Program-made: the position numbers and the translations under genes
In this document: piece after piece, positions 1 to 5,755 of the stretch
Position numbering within the stretch: position 1 is the first letter of the stretch
How the letters are laid out: each line of letters opens with the position of its first letter
The notes under the pieces: model-generated
The model's input: only the letters and a program-made list of their open reading frames with translations
Database searches by the model: none
Told to the model about the DNA's origin: nothing
From: Flavobacteriales bacterium
GTDB lineage: Bacteria; Bacteroidota; Bacteroidia; Flavobacteriales_F; PHOS-HE28
Assembly (NCBI GenBank): GCA_024640205.1
Contig: JAHEFL010000148.1
Span: 1-5,755 of the forward strand
DNA: 5,755 nt
Direction of reading: 5' to 3'

Positions 1-1339
1 CATTGTACAGGGCGATGGGTTCCCTACCCCGGAACTCCAGCAAGCCATCATCCCAGCTACCCGCCCAAGCATGGTCAGGGTCGTTAGGGTCCACCACCAC
101 GGCCATGATGTCCGTAAGTGCTTCACCATGATCGTTGGCACCCTGCATGAGCGGAGAATTCTCTATCGTGCTCGAACGCCAGGTCGCGTTCACGAAGTTG
201 TGAACGCCATCTTTCCTGAACTTGTTGGACCAGTTCCCCTCCACCGCACCCGTGGCCACATAGAGCGCTCCATCGCTCATATCCATGCGGTAGGCACTGG
301 CATTGAACGGGCCGTTCACGAGAATGGTGGTCCCACTTGTGAATCCGGTGGCTTTTACCAAACCGCGATCCTTGTCCGCAACCCATACGTACCCGAAACG
401 CGAGCCCACGGCCCGGCTGGGTCGCACAGCTCCCTGCTCGTATTCATACTGGAAAGAGACTTCCGTAAGGTCCTGGTCATAGCGATGGATGTCCCATTCA
501 TGCGCTACCGTGAGAAGCTGTCCGTTCGGAGATACGTCAAGATCCAGGTTCTTTCGGCCGTAGAGGGGTTCATAGCGCTCGAAGACCTCCTCGTTCCCGA
601 GTACAAGCAAGGTGTCCGGCACATCCAGCCCAGCATTGTAATTCAGGATCAGATCACCGCCGAATGTTACCACTTCGTTGAACGGACCGTTCACCATTGC
701 AGATGGCAGATCGTTCCTTCGGCCCCAATTGCTGAATGCCGCCAGGTTGGGCGCATAACGGTATGCGGTTATGAGACCGGAGTTCGTCGCGGCATAGATC
801 GAATCACCTCTGAACGCGACCCCGTTCACCCTGACCTGTGACCCACCTGGACCGATCAGCCAGGTATCTCTCACCTCTCTCCTCCGCATGTCCACCACCA
901 CGATGCCGAACCCACATCCCAAATAAGCGAGGTCCCCATCCATTGTTGCGGAGTACACGGTCTTATTCCCCAGCAGGCTGCTCCGTTTGATATCCGCCAT
1001 GTTGTAGGATCGGTCCCCTTGCAGCAGGTCGAGATTCCCATTGGAATAATAAACCAACAGGCTGCCAAGGCTTTCATTCCACGTGATCCCCTGGATGCCG
1101 ACATCGCTTAGAGCGTTCACCTTCGTGAGCCTGGTGATCTCACCCCCTTGGATGACGTACCGGAACATCCCGTTGACCGAGGCGCAGTAGACATGGTCAC
1201 CGCCTTCCGCCACAGCAATGGCATTGCGATATGGGAAATGATCACGCCACTCCCCGATGGCCTGGCCGTTCTGGGCCTGGGATGAACCAGCCAAAGCGGC
1301 AAAGGCGCACACGATGATCAATGATCGTAAGAACGTCAT
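1..1339 (-). CDS. porZ: PorZ-like type IX secretion system surface protein, N-terminal part (3' end outside window)
   Basis: The frame starting at ATG 1339 stays open to the window edge and gives 446 residues. The start is supported by an immediate signal peptide: MTFLRSLIIV, a hydrophobic core, and a likely cut after SQA at residue 22. The mature part opens with WRDHFPYRNAIAVAEGGDHVY and continues with YYSNGNLDLL (98-106) and GFGIVVVD (143-150), phrases I recognise from PorZ proteins. Blade-like units recur: GDHVYCASVNGMF (48-59), GDLAYLGCGFGI (135-146), GDSIYAATNSGL (178-189), YVWVADKDRGL (317-327), GALYVATG (357-364) and HAWAGSWDDGLLEF (423-436). They suggest a beta-propeller. Known PorZ is a roughly 780-residue protein with two propellers and a C-terminal beta-sandwich. 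It works at the outer face of the outer membrane with PorU, PorV and PorQ to attach secreted cargo to lipopolysaccharide. The second propeller and C-terminus are not visible here. An unrelated two-component-type propeller protein is the main alternative. Confidence 0.85.
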   Translation of the reverse strand, partial: MTFLRSLIIVCAFAALAGSSQAQNGQAIGEWRDHFPYRNAIAVAEGGDHVYCASVNGMFRYVIQGGEITRLTKVNALSDVGIQGITWNESLGSLLVYYSNGNLDLLQGDRSYNMADIKRSSLLGNKTVYSATMDGDLAYLGCGFGIVVVDMRRREVRDTWLIGPGGSQVRVNGVAFRGDSIYAATNSGLITAYRYAPNLAAFSNWGRRNDLPSAMVNGPFNEVVTFGGDLILNYNAGLDVPDTLLVLGNEEVFERYEPLYGRKNLDLDVSPNGQLLTVAHEWDIHRYDQDLTEVSFQYEYEQGAVRPSRAVGSRFGYVWVADKDRGLVKATGFTSGTTILVNGPFNASAYRMDMSDGALYVATGAVEGNWSNKFRKDGVHNFVNATWRSSTIENSPLMQGANDHGEALTDIMAVVVDPNDPDHAWAGSWDDGLLEFRGREPIALYN

Positions 1340-1391
1340 GGTTTGTTGAAGAGCAATGTCCCTAACGCACGAAGGGCAACATTGGTATGGA

Positions 1392-1400
1392 CCAAGGTAA
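1392..1400 (-). promoter_or_regulatory. Possible porZ promoter -7 element
   Basis: Read on the minus strand, this is TTACCTTGG. TACCTTGG differs by one base from the Bacteroidota -7 consensus TAnnTTTG. It lies about 55 bases upstream of the porZ start and downstream of the terminator that ends the preceding cluster, which is where a porZ promoter should be. No TTG was seen at the expected -33 distance, so this is a tentative call. The same TTACCTT heptamer precedes gltX and the secreted-protein gene. Confidence 0.25.
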
Positions 1401-1439
1401 GGAGGGCCATCGTTGGGTTCGTCCGGATGCTTTCAAAAG

Positions 1440-1471
1440 ACGAAGCGCCTTCCATTTCGAAGGCGCTTCAT
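1440..1471 (-). terminator. Intrinsic terminator after tRNA-Cys
   Basis: A perfect 11-bp inverted repeat (GAAGCGCCTTC at 1442-1452, GAAGGCGCTTC at 1459-1469) encloses a 6-base loop. On the minus strand the stem extends by one G-T and one A-T pair to 13 bp and is followed directly by CTTTTG. The T-rich tail occurs only on the minus strand, so the hairpin ends transcription of tRNA-Cys and whatever is upstream of it (folB, gltX). It also separates that unit from porZ. The plus strand has no T tract after the stem. Confidence 0.85.
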
Positions 1472-1477
1472 TGATCG

Positions 1478-1548
1478 AGGTCGCGTGCGGATTCGAACCG
1501 CAGTAGCAGCTTTTGCAGAGCTGTGCCTAGCCACTCGGCCACGCGACC
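1478..1548 (-). tRNA. trnC: tRNA-Cys (anticodon GCA)
   Basis: The minus strand folds into a 71-base cloverleaf. The acceptor stem pairs GGTCGCG with CGCGACC over 7 bp. The D arm uses GCC/GGC. The anticodon stem CAGCT/AGCTG encloses the loop CTGCAAA with anticodon GCA. A short variable region is followed by a T arm, TGCGG/CCGCA, around TTCGAAT. The discriminator base is U (position 1478 on the plus strand is A), which is the known identity base for cysteine tRNA. The 3' CCA is not encoded and must be added after transcription. The gene starts 32 bases after the folB stop and ends just before a terminator on the same strand, so it is probably processed from a transcript shared with folB and gltX. 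Confidence 0.97.
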
Positions 1549-1580
1549 CTGAGCGGTGCGCGAAGATAGGGTCTCCCGGA

Positions 1581-1931
1581 CTATCCTTCCAGTGTATAGA
1601 CCACGTGGTCCACGGCGCCCGCTACGGGCGGATGTTCTTTCACCACGCGGATCCGCCAGCGATGATCGCCATCCCATTCCGCTTTCAGCGCGTTCAGGAT
1701 CCGGCGCGCAACATGCTCGATCAAGTTCGCGCGTACCGCCATTTCCTTTCGCACGATGCCTGTGACGCGGCCATAATCAATGGTGTCCGCTAGCTTGTCG
1801 CTTTCCTCGGCCACGGCCAGGTTTCCTTCGACCGAAACATCGACCCTGAAATGCCCTCCGATGCGGCCTTCCTCCGCGAGACAGCCGTGGTAGGCATAGA
1901 CCCGGATCCCGTTCACCTCGATCAGTCCCAT
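1581..1931 (-). CDS. folB: Dihydroneopterin aldolase
   Basis: This gene encodes 116 residues, the normal length for FolB, which converts 7,8-dihydroneopterin to 6-hydroxymethyl-7,8-dihydropterin and glycolaldehyde in cytoplasmic folate synthesis. It aligns by eye along its length with the Staphylococcus aureus enzyme. Visible family motifs are VYAYHGCLAEEGRIGGHF (11-28), DTIDYG (49-54), NLIEHVA (69-75) and VVKEHPPV (96-103). Residues matching the known active site are Glu21, Tyr53, Glu72 (pterin-binding) and Lys98 (catalytic). Its ATG lies inside the last codons of gltX (ACATGGGACTGA), giving a 10-base overlap that suggests translational coupling. The stop is TAG. No Shine-Dalgarno sequence is evident, which is usual in Bacteroidota. 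A folE/folQ product or epimerase relative is much less likely, given the complete motif set. Confidence 0.95.
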   Translation of the reverse strand: MGLIEVNGIRVYAYHGCLAEEGRIGGHFRVDVSVEGNLAVAEESDKLADTIDYGRVTGIVRKEMAVRANLIEHVARRILNALKAEWDGDHRWRIRVVKEHPPVAGAVDHVVYTLEG

Positions 1932-3457
1932 GTCTTGCTGAGTTCCAGTCCATGCTCCAGCCTGGTCATGACCTCATCACGACCCAGCAAGGCGCTCACA
2001 TCGAACATGCCGGGCCCCTGCATTCTCCCTGCTACGAATAAGCGAAACATCGGCATGACCTGTCCGATCTTCATGCCTTGTTCATGCAGCATTTCATTGA
2101 ATGCTTTTTCCACCTCGGCCGACACAAGCAAGGGTTTGGATCCCAGACGATCCATGAAACTGCGCAAGGCCCCTCCGGTCGCCGGTTTCCATCGCTTCCT
2201 TGCTTCGGCCAGGGCTTCTTCGTTCCCTTTCAGGGGTGAGCCCGTGGTGAACAGATAGGTCCCTTCCAGCATGTCGTCCACAAAGGTCGCCCGCTCCTTC
2301 AGCAGGACCACTGCTGCTGTTGCTCGCTCCACTGACGTCACTATCCCTTGCTCTTCGAGCCTCTCCTTCAATGCGGCCCCGAGCTCTGCATCGGGCCTCA
2401 TCCGCAGATACTGCTGGTTGAACCAATCCGTTTTTGCCGGATCGAACCGAGCTCCACCCTTGTGGACGCGCCCCAGGTCGAAGTAGTTCACCATCTCCGC
2501 CATGGACATGATCTCCACATCTCCACCGGGATTCCAGCCCAGCAGCGCGAGCATGTTCACGAAAGCCTCCGGATAATACCCCCGCTCGCGATATCCGCTG
2601 CTTTTCTCCCCGCTCACAGGATCCACCCAATCCAGCGGGAACACAGGGAAGCCCAGTCGATCACCGTCGCGCTTGCTCAGCTTCCCGTTCCCGTCCGGCT
2701 TCAGGATCAATGGCAAATGGGCGAAAACAGGACGCTCCCAGCCGAATGCCTCGTAGATCAATACATGCAGTGGTGCGCTTGGCAGCCATTCTTCTCCCCG
2801 GATCACATGCGTGATCTTCATCAAATGGTCATCCACGATGTTCGCGAGGTGATAGGTCGGCATGCCGTCGCTCTTGAACAGCACTTTATCATCAATGTTA
2901 CTGGTATGTACCACCACCCATCCGCGTATCGCATCCTCGAACCGCACCTCCTCGTGCCTTGGCACTTTCAGCCGAATCACATACGGCTCGCCTTGCTCCA
3001 ATTTCTTTTGTACGTCATCCGCACTGAGCGAAAGGCTGTTCCTCATGTGCTCCCGCGTTACGGAATTGTACGCCGGCGCGGCCACACCGGCGGCCTTCGA
3101 TCGTTCGCGCATGGCTTCCAGCTCCTCGCTCGTATCAAAGGCGTAGTAAGCCTTGTCCTTGGCGATCAACTCCTCCGCGTAGTGCCGATAGAGCTCCTTC
3201 CTTTCACTTTGCCTGTAAGGTCCGTCCGGACCCTCCTTCCATGGGCTTGCGTCGAGCTCCAGACCACACCACTCCAACGATTCCTTGATGTATTCTTCCG
3301 CACCGGCAACGAATCGGCCTTGATCCGTATCCTCGATACGGAGAAGGAATTCCCCGCCATGCTTACGGGCAAAGAGGTAGTTGTACAAAGCAGTTCTTAC
3401 CCCTCCCATATGAAGGGGACCCGTAGGACTCGGTGCGAATCGGACTCTGACGCTCAT
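1922..3457 (-). CDS. gltX: Glutamyl-tRNA synthetase (glutamate--tRNA ligase)
   Basis: The protein has 511 residues and is a class I aminoacyl-tRNA synthetase that charges tRNA-Glu in the cytoplasm. MSVRVRFAPSPTGPLHMGG carries the HIGH-type signature at 16-19, followed by LLRIEDTDQGR (38-48). Next come SDGMPTYHLANIVDDH (196-211) and RGEEWLPSAPLH, and the KMSKS-type signature KLSKRDG lies at 259-265. WFNQQYLR (345-352) begins the anticodon-binding half, which ends with a typical tail around GPGMFDVSALLGRDEVMTRLE (481-501). The frame stays open upstream to 3622, but ATG 3457 is chosen because the family's conserved N-terminus begins exactly there and the longer form would run into the divergent glycosyltransferase gene. 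The segment FPVFPLDW...SGEKSSGYRERGYYPEAF after KLSKRDG is familiar from Bacteroidota enzymes. The protein has one cysteine (residue 64), so the zinc site of the E. coli enzyme is absent. Whether it also charges tRNA-Gln cannot be judged. Confidence 0.97.
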   Translation of the reverse strand: MSVRVRFAPSPTGPLHMGGVRTALYNYLFARKHGGEFLLRIEDTDQGRFVAGAEEYIKESLEWCGLELDASPWKEGPDGPYRQSERKELYRHYAEELIAKDKAYYAFDTSEELEAMRERSKAAGVAAPAYNSVTREHMRNSLSLSADDVQKKLEQGEPYVIRLKVPRHEEVRFEDAIRGWVVVHTSNIDDKVLFKSDGMPTYHLANIVDDHLMKITHVIRGEEWLPSAPLHVLIYEAFGWERPVFAHLPLILKPDGNGKLSKRDGDRLGFPVFPLDWVDPVSGEKSSGYRERGYYPEAFVNMLALLGWNPGGDVEIMSMAEMVNYFDLGRVHKGGARFDPAKTDWFNQQYLRMRPDAELGAALKERLEEQGIVTSVERATAAVVLLKERATFVDDMLEGTYLFTTGSPLKGNEEALAEARKRWKPATGGALRSFMDRLGSKPLLVSAEVEKAFNEMLHEQGMKIGQVMPMFRLFVAGRMQGPGMFDVSALLGRDEVMTRLEHGLELSKTWD

Positions 3458-3500
3458 GGTAACCGGATGGACCGCGGACCCCAACAGGCCAGCGAGGCCG

Positions 3501-3509
3501 CGAAGGTAA
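3501..3509 (-). promoter_or_regulatory. Possible gltX promoter -7 element
   Basis: On the minus strand this reads TTACCTTCG. TACCTTCG is one base away from the Bacteroidota -7 consensus TAnnTTTG. It lies about 45 bases upstream of the gltX ATG, within the 113-base divergent spacer. No clear TTG -33 element was found upstream, so the call rests on position and on the shared heptamer. This spacer must hold start signals for both gltX and the glycosyltransferase. Confidence 0.25.
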
Positions 3510-3559
3510 CCGGGGCCTGCCATCCCGGATAGTGACCGCCTGCGGCCTACTACATTCGC

Positions 3560-3563
3560 AGGA
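3560..3563 (+). promoter_or_regulatory. Possible ribosome binding site for the glycosyltransferase
   Basis: AGGA ends 7 bases before ATG 3571, a normal Shine-Dalgarno spacing. It helps favour ATG 3571 over the in-frame GTG at 3532, which would add 13 residues with no similarity to the family. Shine-Dalgarno sequences are used weakly in Bacteroidota, so this is supporting evidence only. Confidence 0.35.
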
Positions 3564-3570
3564 CCACGCC

Positions 3571-4575
3571 ATGGCCGCGCCAAAGCTTTCCGTTGTGATG
3601 ACCCTGTACAACAAGGGGTCATTCGTGGAAGAAGCGGTGAAGAGCGTGCTGGAGAACAGTTTTCGCGACCTGGAGCTGATCATCGTGGACGATGGAAGTA
3701 CGGATGACGGATCTCACCGCGTTGCCGACGTCGAGGACCCGCGTATTCGACTGATACCATCAGGATCAAATACGGGTAGGGGTGCGGCGGCCAACCGTGG
3801 CTTCATAGCCGCCACAGGGAAATACGCCGCCATTCTGGATGCGGATGACATTGCCCACAAAGACCGGTTCACCAAACAGGTGGAATACCTGGATGCACAC
3901 CCCGAAGTGGGCGCATGTGGAAGCTGGGCCAGGATCATTGGTTCGCGGGAGCATATTGCGAAATGGCCTGAAGGCGATGCGGATGCGCGCGCACAGATGA
4001 TCTTCGAGGACCCCATGCTATATGGAGCGACCATGTTCCGCATGTCCGTGGTGAAGGAGCATGGGATCCGGTGCAGGGAGGATTGGAGAAGGCCTGGCAT
4101 GGATTATCTGTTCCTTTTGGAGGTGGCGAAACACACCAGGTTGGCGAATCTGCCAGAAGCTCTGACCAGTTATCGGATCGGTCCGAATAATTTCCTGCAT
4201 GGCAGGGACATGATCGATGATCGGTCTCACACCTTTGCTGAAGCATTCGGGATCCTGGGCATTCCCGCATCCAAGGAGCAGGTGGACCTTCACCTGATGT
4301 TCAACAGACAGTTCGCTGATGAACCGCGCCCATCCTCGGTCCGGGCCTTGTTCTCCTGGGCTGCGTCCCTGAGGGCCTGGAACAGGAGCCATGGACGTTT
4401 TCCTCATGAACGCTTCGAAGCGCGGCTCGATCACGATCTGTCCCGGTTGTTCTATGTATTCGCCGATCGCTGGCCAATGTGTGCCTTGGAGCATCTCAGG
4501 CTTGCCGGCGGATGGCCGGGCGGACGACTGCTCTATCTCCTGAAAACCAATATCAAGGGTCCTGCAAAGGTTTGA
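3571..4575 (+). CDS. Family 2 glycosyltransferase (GT-A fold)
   Basis: The protein has 334 residues from ATG 3571. It opens MAAPKLSVVMTLYNKG, the usual first strand of family 2 glycosyltransferases, and continues with IIVDDGSTDDGS (37-48), whose aspartates would contact the nucleotide sugar. NTGRGAAANRG (67-77) and AAILDADD (86-93) follow; the latter is the DxD-type metal-binding motif. Further on are YGATMFR (151-157) and GMDYLFLLEVAKHTRLANLPEALTSYR (in pieces, 176-202), matching the region that usually reads EDYDLWLRL...LPEPLLRYR. No signal peptide or membrane segment is visible, so it is probably cytosolic or membrane-peripheral and acts on lipid-linked or surface glycans. The last 100 residues look helical and are not recognised. 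Donor and acceptor cannot be inferred. It is divergent from gltX and not in an obvious polysaccharide cluster within this window. Confidence 0.9.
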   Translation: MAAPKLSVVMTLYNKGSFVEEAVKSVLENSFRDLELIIVDDGSTDDGSHRVADVEDPRIRLIPSGSNTGRGAAANRGFIAATGKYAAILDADDIAHKDRFTKQVEYLDAHPEVGACGSWARIIGSREHIAKWPEGDADARAQMIFEDPMLYGATMFRMSVVKEHGIRCREDWRRPGMDYLFLLEVAKHTRLANLPEALTSYRIGPNNFLHGRDMIDDRSHTFAEAFGILGIPASKEQVDLHLMFNRQFADEPRPSSVRALFSWAASLRAWNRSHGRFPHERFEARLDHDLSRLFYVFADRWPMCALEHLRLAGGWPGGRLLYLLKTNIKGPAKV

Positions 4576-4630
4576 TGTGATCGGTTTTCCCGATACCCCT
4601 CCCGGTTGCTGGGCGCGTCGCTCCCGCCGA

Positions 4631-4639
4631 TTACCTTTC
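4631..4639 (+). promoter_or_regulatory. Possible promoter -7 element for the secreted PKD/C2-like protein
   Basis: TTACCTTTC contains TACCTTTC, one base off the Bacteroidota -7 consensus TAnnTTTG. It lies 23 bases before ATG 4663. A TTG at 4606-4608 could act as the -33 element, with a 23-base gap that is somewhat longer than usual. The 87-base spacer after the glycosyltransferase has no convincing terminator, so read-through from that gene is also possible. Confidence 0.3.
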
Positions 4640-4662
4640 CGTTCATTCAACGAACTCAGCTC

Positions 4663-5755
4663 ATGGGCCTATCGCTACGTTCCTTCCAGTGCGCACTCCT
4701 TGCGTTCCTTATTCCAGTGGGCAATGCAACGGCCCAATGCGATGGATGCTCCATTGATACCGGATGCACGGCGGAACCGGCTTTCCCGACCCTATGTCCG
4801 ATGACCCCCCCGGACGCCACGGTCGGTGCGTACTACACGACGGATATCACCTTTTGGTTGCCCCCATCGTTCGTGGACCCGGGCTCCGGTGCAACGGTCT
4901 CATTCCAACAAATGACCATCACAGGGATTGCTGGTCTACCCTTTGGGATCGACATGACCCCGAGCGAGCCTTCCGGCGTGTATTATCCGCAGCAATCCGA
5001 ATATGGCTGCGCGCGCTTGTGTGGTACTCCACTAGGTGCTGGGTCTTTCCCAATTACCATCAACATCCTGGCCTCGGTCATGGTAAGCGGTATTTCCATC
5101 GACGTACCACAGCAATTCTCCATCGTCCTCGACGTGCTTCCCGGTAGTAGCTCGAACAACGGATTCACCTTTTCGCCGACAACGGGATGCGGAAGCGTGA
5201 CGGCCACTTTTGAGGCCCTGATCGACGCTGACCCACAGCCCACGACCTGGCTATGGGACTTTGGGAACGGCAATACCAGCATCCTCGATCTTCCCCCTCC
5301 GCAGACATTCACGGGACCCGGATCCTATGTGATAACCCTGGGAACGACGATCGGGGGTCATGTGCTGAATTCCGTTTCCGTGACCGGCGTGAACGGCAAT
5401 TGGTGCGGTGATGTGGAGGAGCCGAACCTGCCACTGGTGGGCTGTACCGGATCACCCGACCTGTACTTCGTTCTCACCGATGCGAGCGGAGGAACAGTAA
5501 CATCGTCCACATTCGATAATACGACCACCGCGACATGGGATGACCTTGGGATCGTCTTGAACAATGCCCCCTACTCCATCGCATTCTATGATGAGGATGT
5601 CATCAGCCAGAACGACCTGCTGGGTACATACAACATTCCAGCGAACGGCGACGGGACCTACTTCATTAACGTGGCCGGCGGGACCACCGGAAGCCTGAGC
5701 ATCGATCTGGAGGATCTGCAGTTCTTCCTTGATCAGGACACATTGGTCGTATTCC
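4663..5755 (+). CDS. Secreted multidomain protein: Ig-like region, PKD domain, C2-like domain (3' end outside window)
   Basis: The frame from ATG 4663 is open to the window edge, giving 364 residues. A signal peptide (MGLSLRSFQCALLAFLIPVG, then NATAQ) supports this start. The likely cut is after ATA at residue 24; Cys26 follows Gln, so there is no lipobox. Residues about 46-160 form an Ig-like region with the GIAGLPFGID...YGCARLCGTPLGAGSFPITI pattern seen in many Bacteroidota secreted proteins. Residues about 166-243 are a PKD domain: FSPTTGCGSVTATF, then WLWDFGNGN (196-204), then GPGSYVITL. Residues about 247-350 look like a C2 domain, with SPDLYFVL (264-271), DNTTTATWDD (285-294) and FYDEDVISQNDLLG (308-321). 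A role in adhesion or as a T9SS cargo scaffold is inferred. The sorting domain that would prove T9SS export is expected at the C-terminus, beyond the window. Nine cysteines in the visible mature part suggest disulfides. Confidence 0.85.
   Translation, partial: MGLSLRSFQCALLAFLIPVGNATAQCDGCSIDTGCTAEPAFPTLCPMTPPDATVGAYYTTDITFWLPPSFVDPGSGATVSFQQMTITGIAGLPFGIDMTPSEPSGVYYPQQSEYGCARLCGTPLGAGSFPITINILASVMVSGISIDVPQQFSIVLDVLPGSSSNNGFTFSPTTGCGSVTATFEALIDADPQPTTWLWDFGNGNTSILDLPPPQTFTGPGSYVITLGTTIGGHVLNSVSVTGVNGNWCGDVEEPNLPLVGCTGSPDLYFVLTDASGGTVTSSTFDNTTTATWDDLGIVLNNAPYSIAFYDEDVISQNDLLGTYNIPANGDGTYFINVAGGTTGSLSIDLEDLQFFLDQDTLVVF

Noticed and set aside
71..841. 256-residue open frame on the plus strand
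   Set aside because: It lies wholly antisense to porZ, whose translation has a signal peptide and propeller motifs. The antisense protein has no recognisable motif.
2348..3532. 394-residue open frame on the plus strand
   Set aside because: It is antisense to gltX across its catalytic domain. Long antisense frames are common opposite GC-rich genes, and the gltX frame is unambiguous.
3532..3570. GTG start adding 13 residues to the glycosyltransferase
   Set aside because: The family's first strand follows ATG 3571 closely, and AGGA is well placed for that ATG.
3458..3622. 55-residue N-terminal extension of gltX
   Set aside because: The conserved family N-terminus starts exactly at ATG 3457. 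The extension has no family similarity and would overlap the divergent glycosyltransferase.
4580..4594. Small hairpin ATCGG-TTTTC-CCGAT just after the glycosyltransferase stop
   Set aside because: The stem is only 5 bp and no T tract follows, so it is not convincing as a terminator.
4018..4650. 210-residue open frame on the minus strand
   Set aside because: It is antisense to the glycosyltransferase and lacks recognisable features.
4726..4740. Possible lipoprotein signal at Cys26 of the secreted protein
   Set aside because: The residue before Cys26 is Gln, which does not fit a lipobox. A normal signal-peptidase I cut after ATA is a better fit.
1..5755. CRISPR arrays, insertion sequences, phage or toxin-antitoxin genes
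   Set aside because: No spaced direct repeats, transposase-like frames or terminal inverted repeats were seen. All long coding stretches are assigned to other genes.

Overview
The window looks like chromosomal DNA from a fairly GC-rich member of the Bacteroidota, probably a Flavobacteriales-like lineage. The evidence is a PorZ-type type IX secretion system (T9SS) protein, a large secreted PKD-type protein of the kind common in that phylum, start codons with weak or no Shine-Dalgarno sequences, and a Bacteroidota-style glutamyl-tRNA synthetase. The lineage is inferred from gene content only. Nothing here looks like a phage, an insertion sequence, a CRISPR array or a recently acquired island.

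Layout. Positions 1-1339 (minus) hold the N-terminal 446 residues of porZ, which runs off the left edge. A 138-base gap follows, with a strong hairpin terminator and a possible porZ promoter. Then comes a minus-strand cluster, in transcription order gltX (3457-1922), folB (1931-1581, overlapping gltX by 10 bases) and a tRNA-Cys(GCA) gene (1548-1478). It is closed by the hairpin at 1442-1469. A 113-base divergent spacer (3458-3570) separates gltX from a plus-strand family 2 glycosyltransferase (3571-4575). After 87 bases comes a plus-strand secreted multidomain protein (4663 to the right edge, 364 residues visible). It has a signal peptide, an Ig-like region, a PKD domain and a C2-like domain.

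How the genes relate. gltX, folB and tRNA-Cys form a housekeeping cluster for translation and folate synthesis that is probably transcribed as one unit. PorZ belongs to the cell-surface complex that attaches T9SS cargo to the outer membrane. The protein at the right edge has the look of T9SS cargo, but its C-terminal sorting domain would lie outside the window. The glycosyltransferase probably serves surface glycan synthesis; its substrate cannot be read from the sequence.

I did not find a clear new biological system. The two observations most worth following are a C2-like domain with four recognisable calcium-ligand aspartates in the secreted protein, and a heptamer, TTACCTT, whose only three copies in the window each lie in sense orientation in the gap before a gene.
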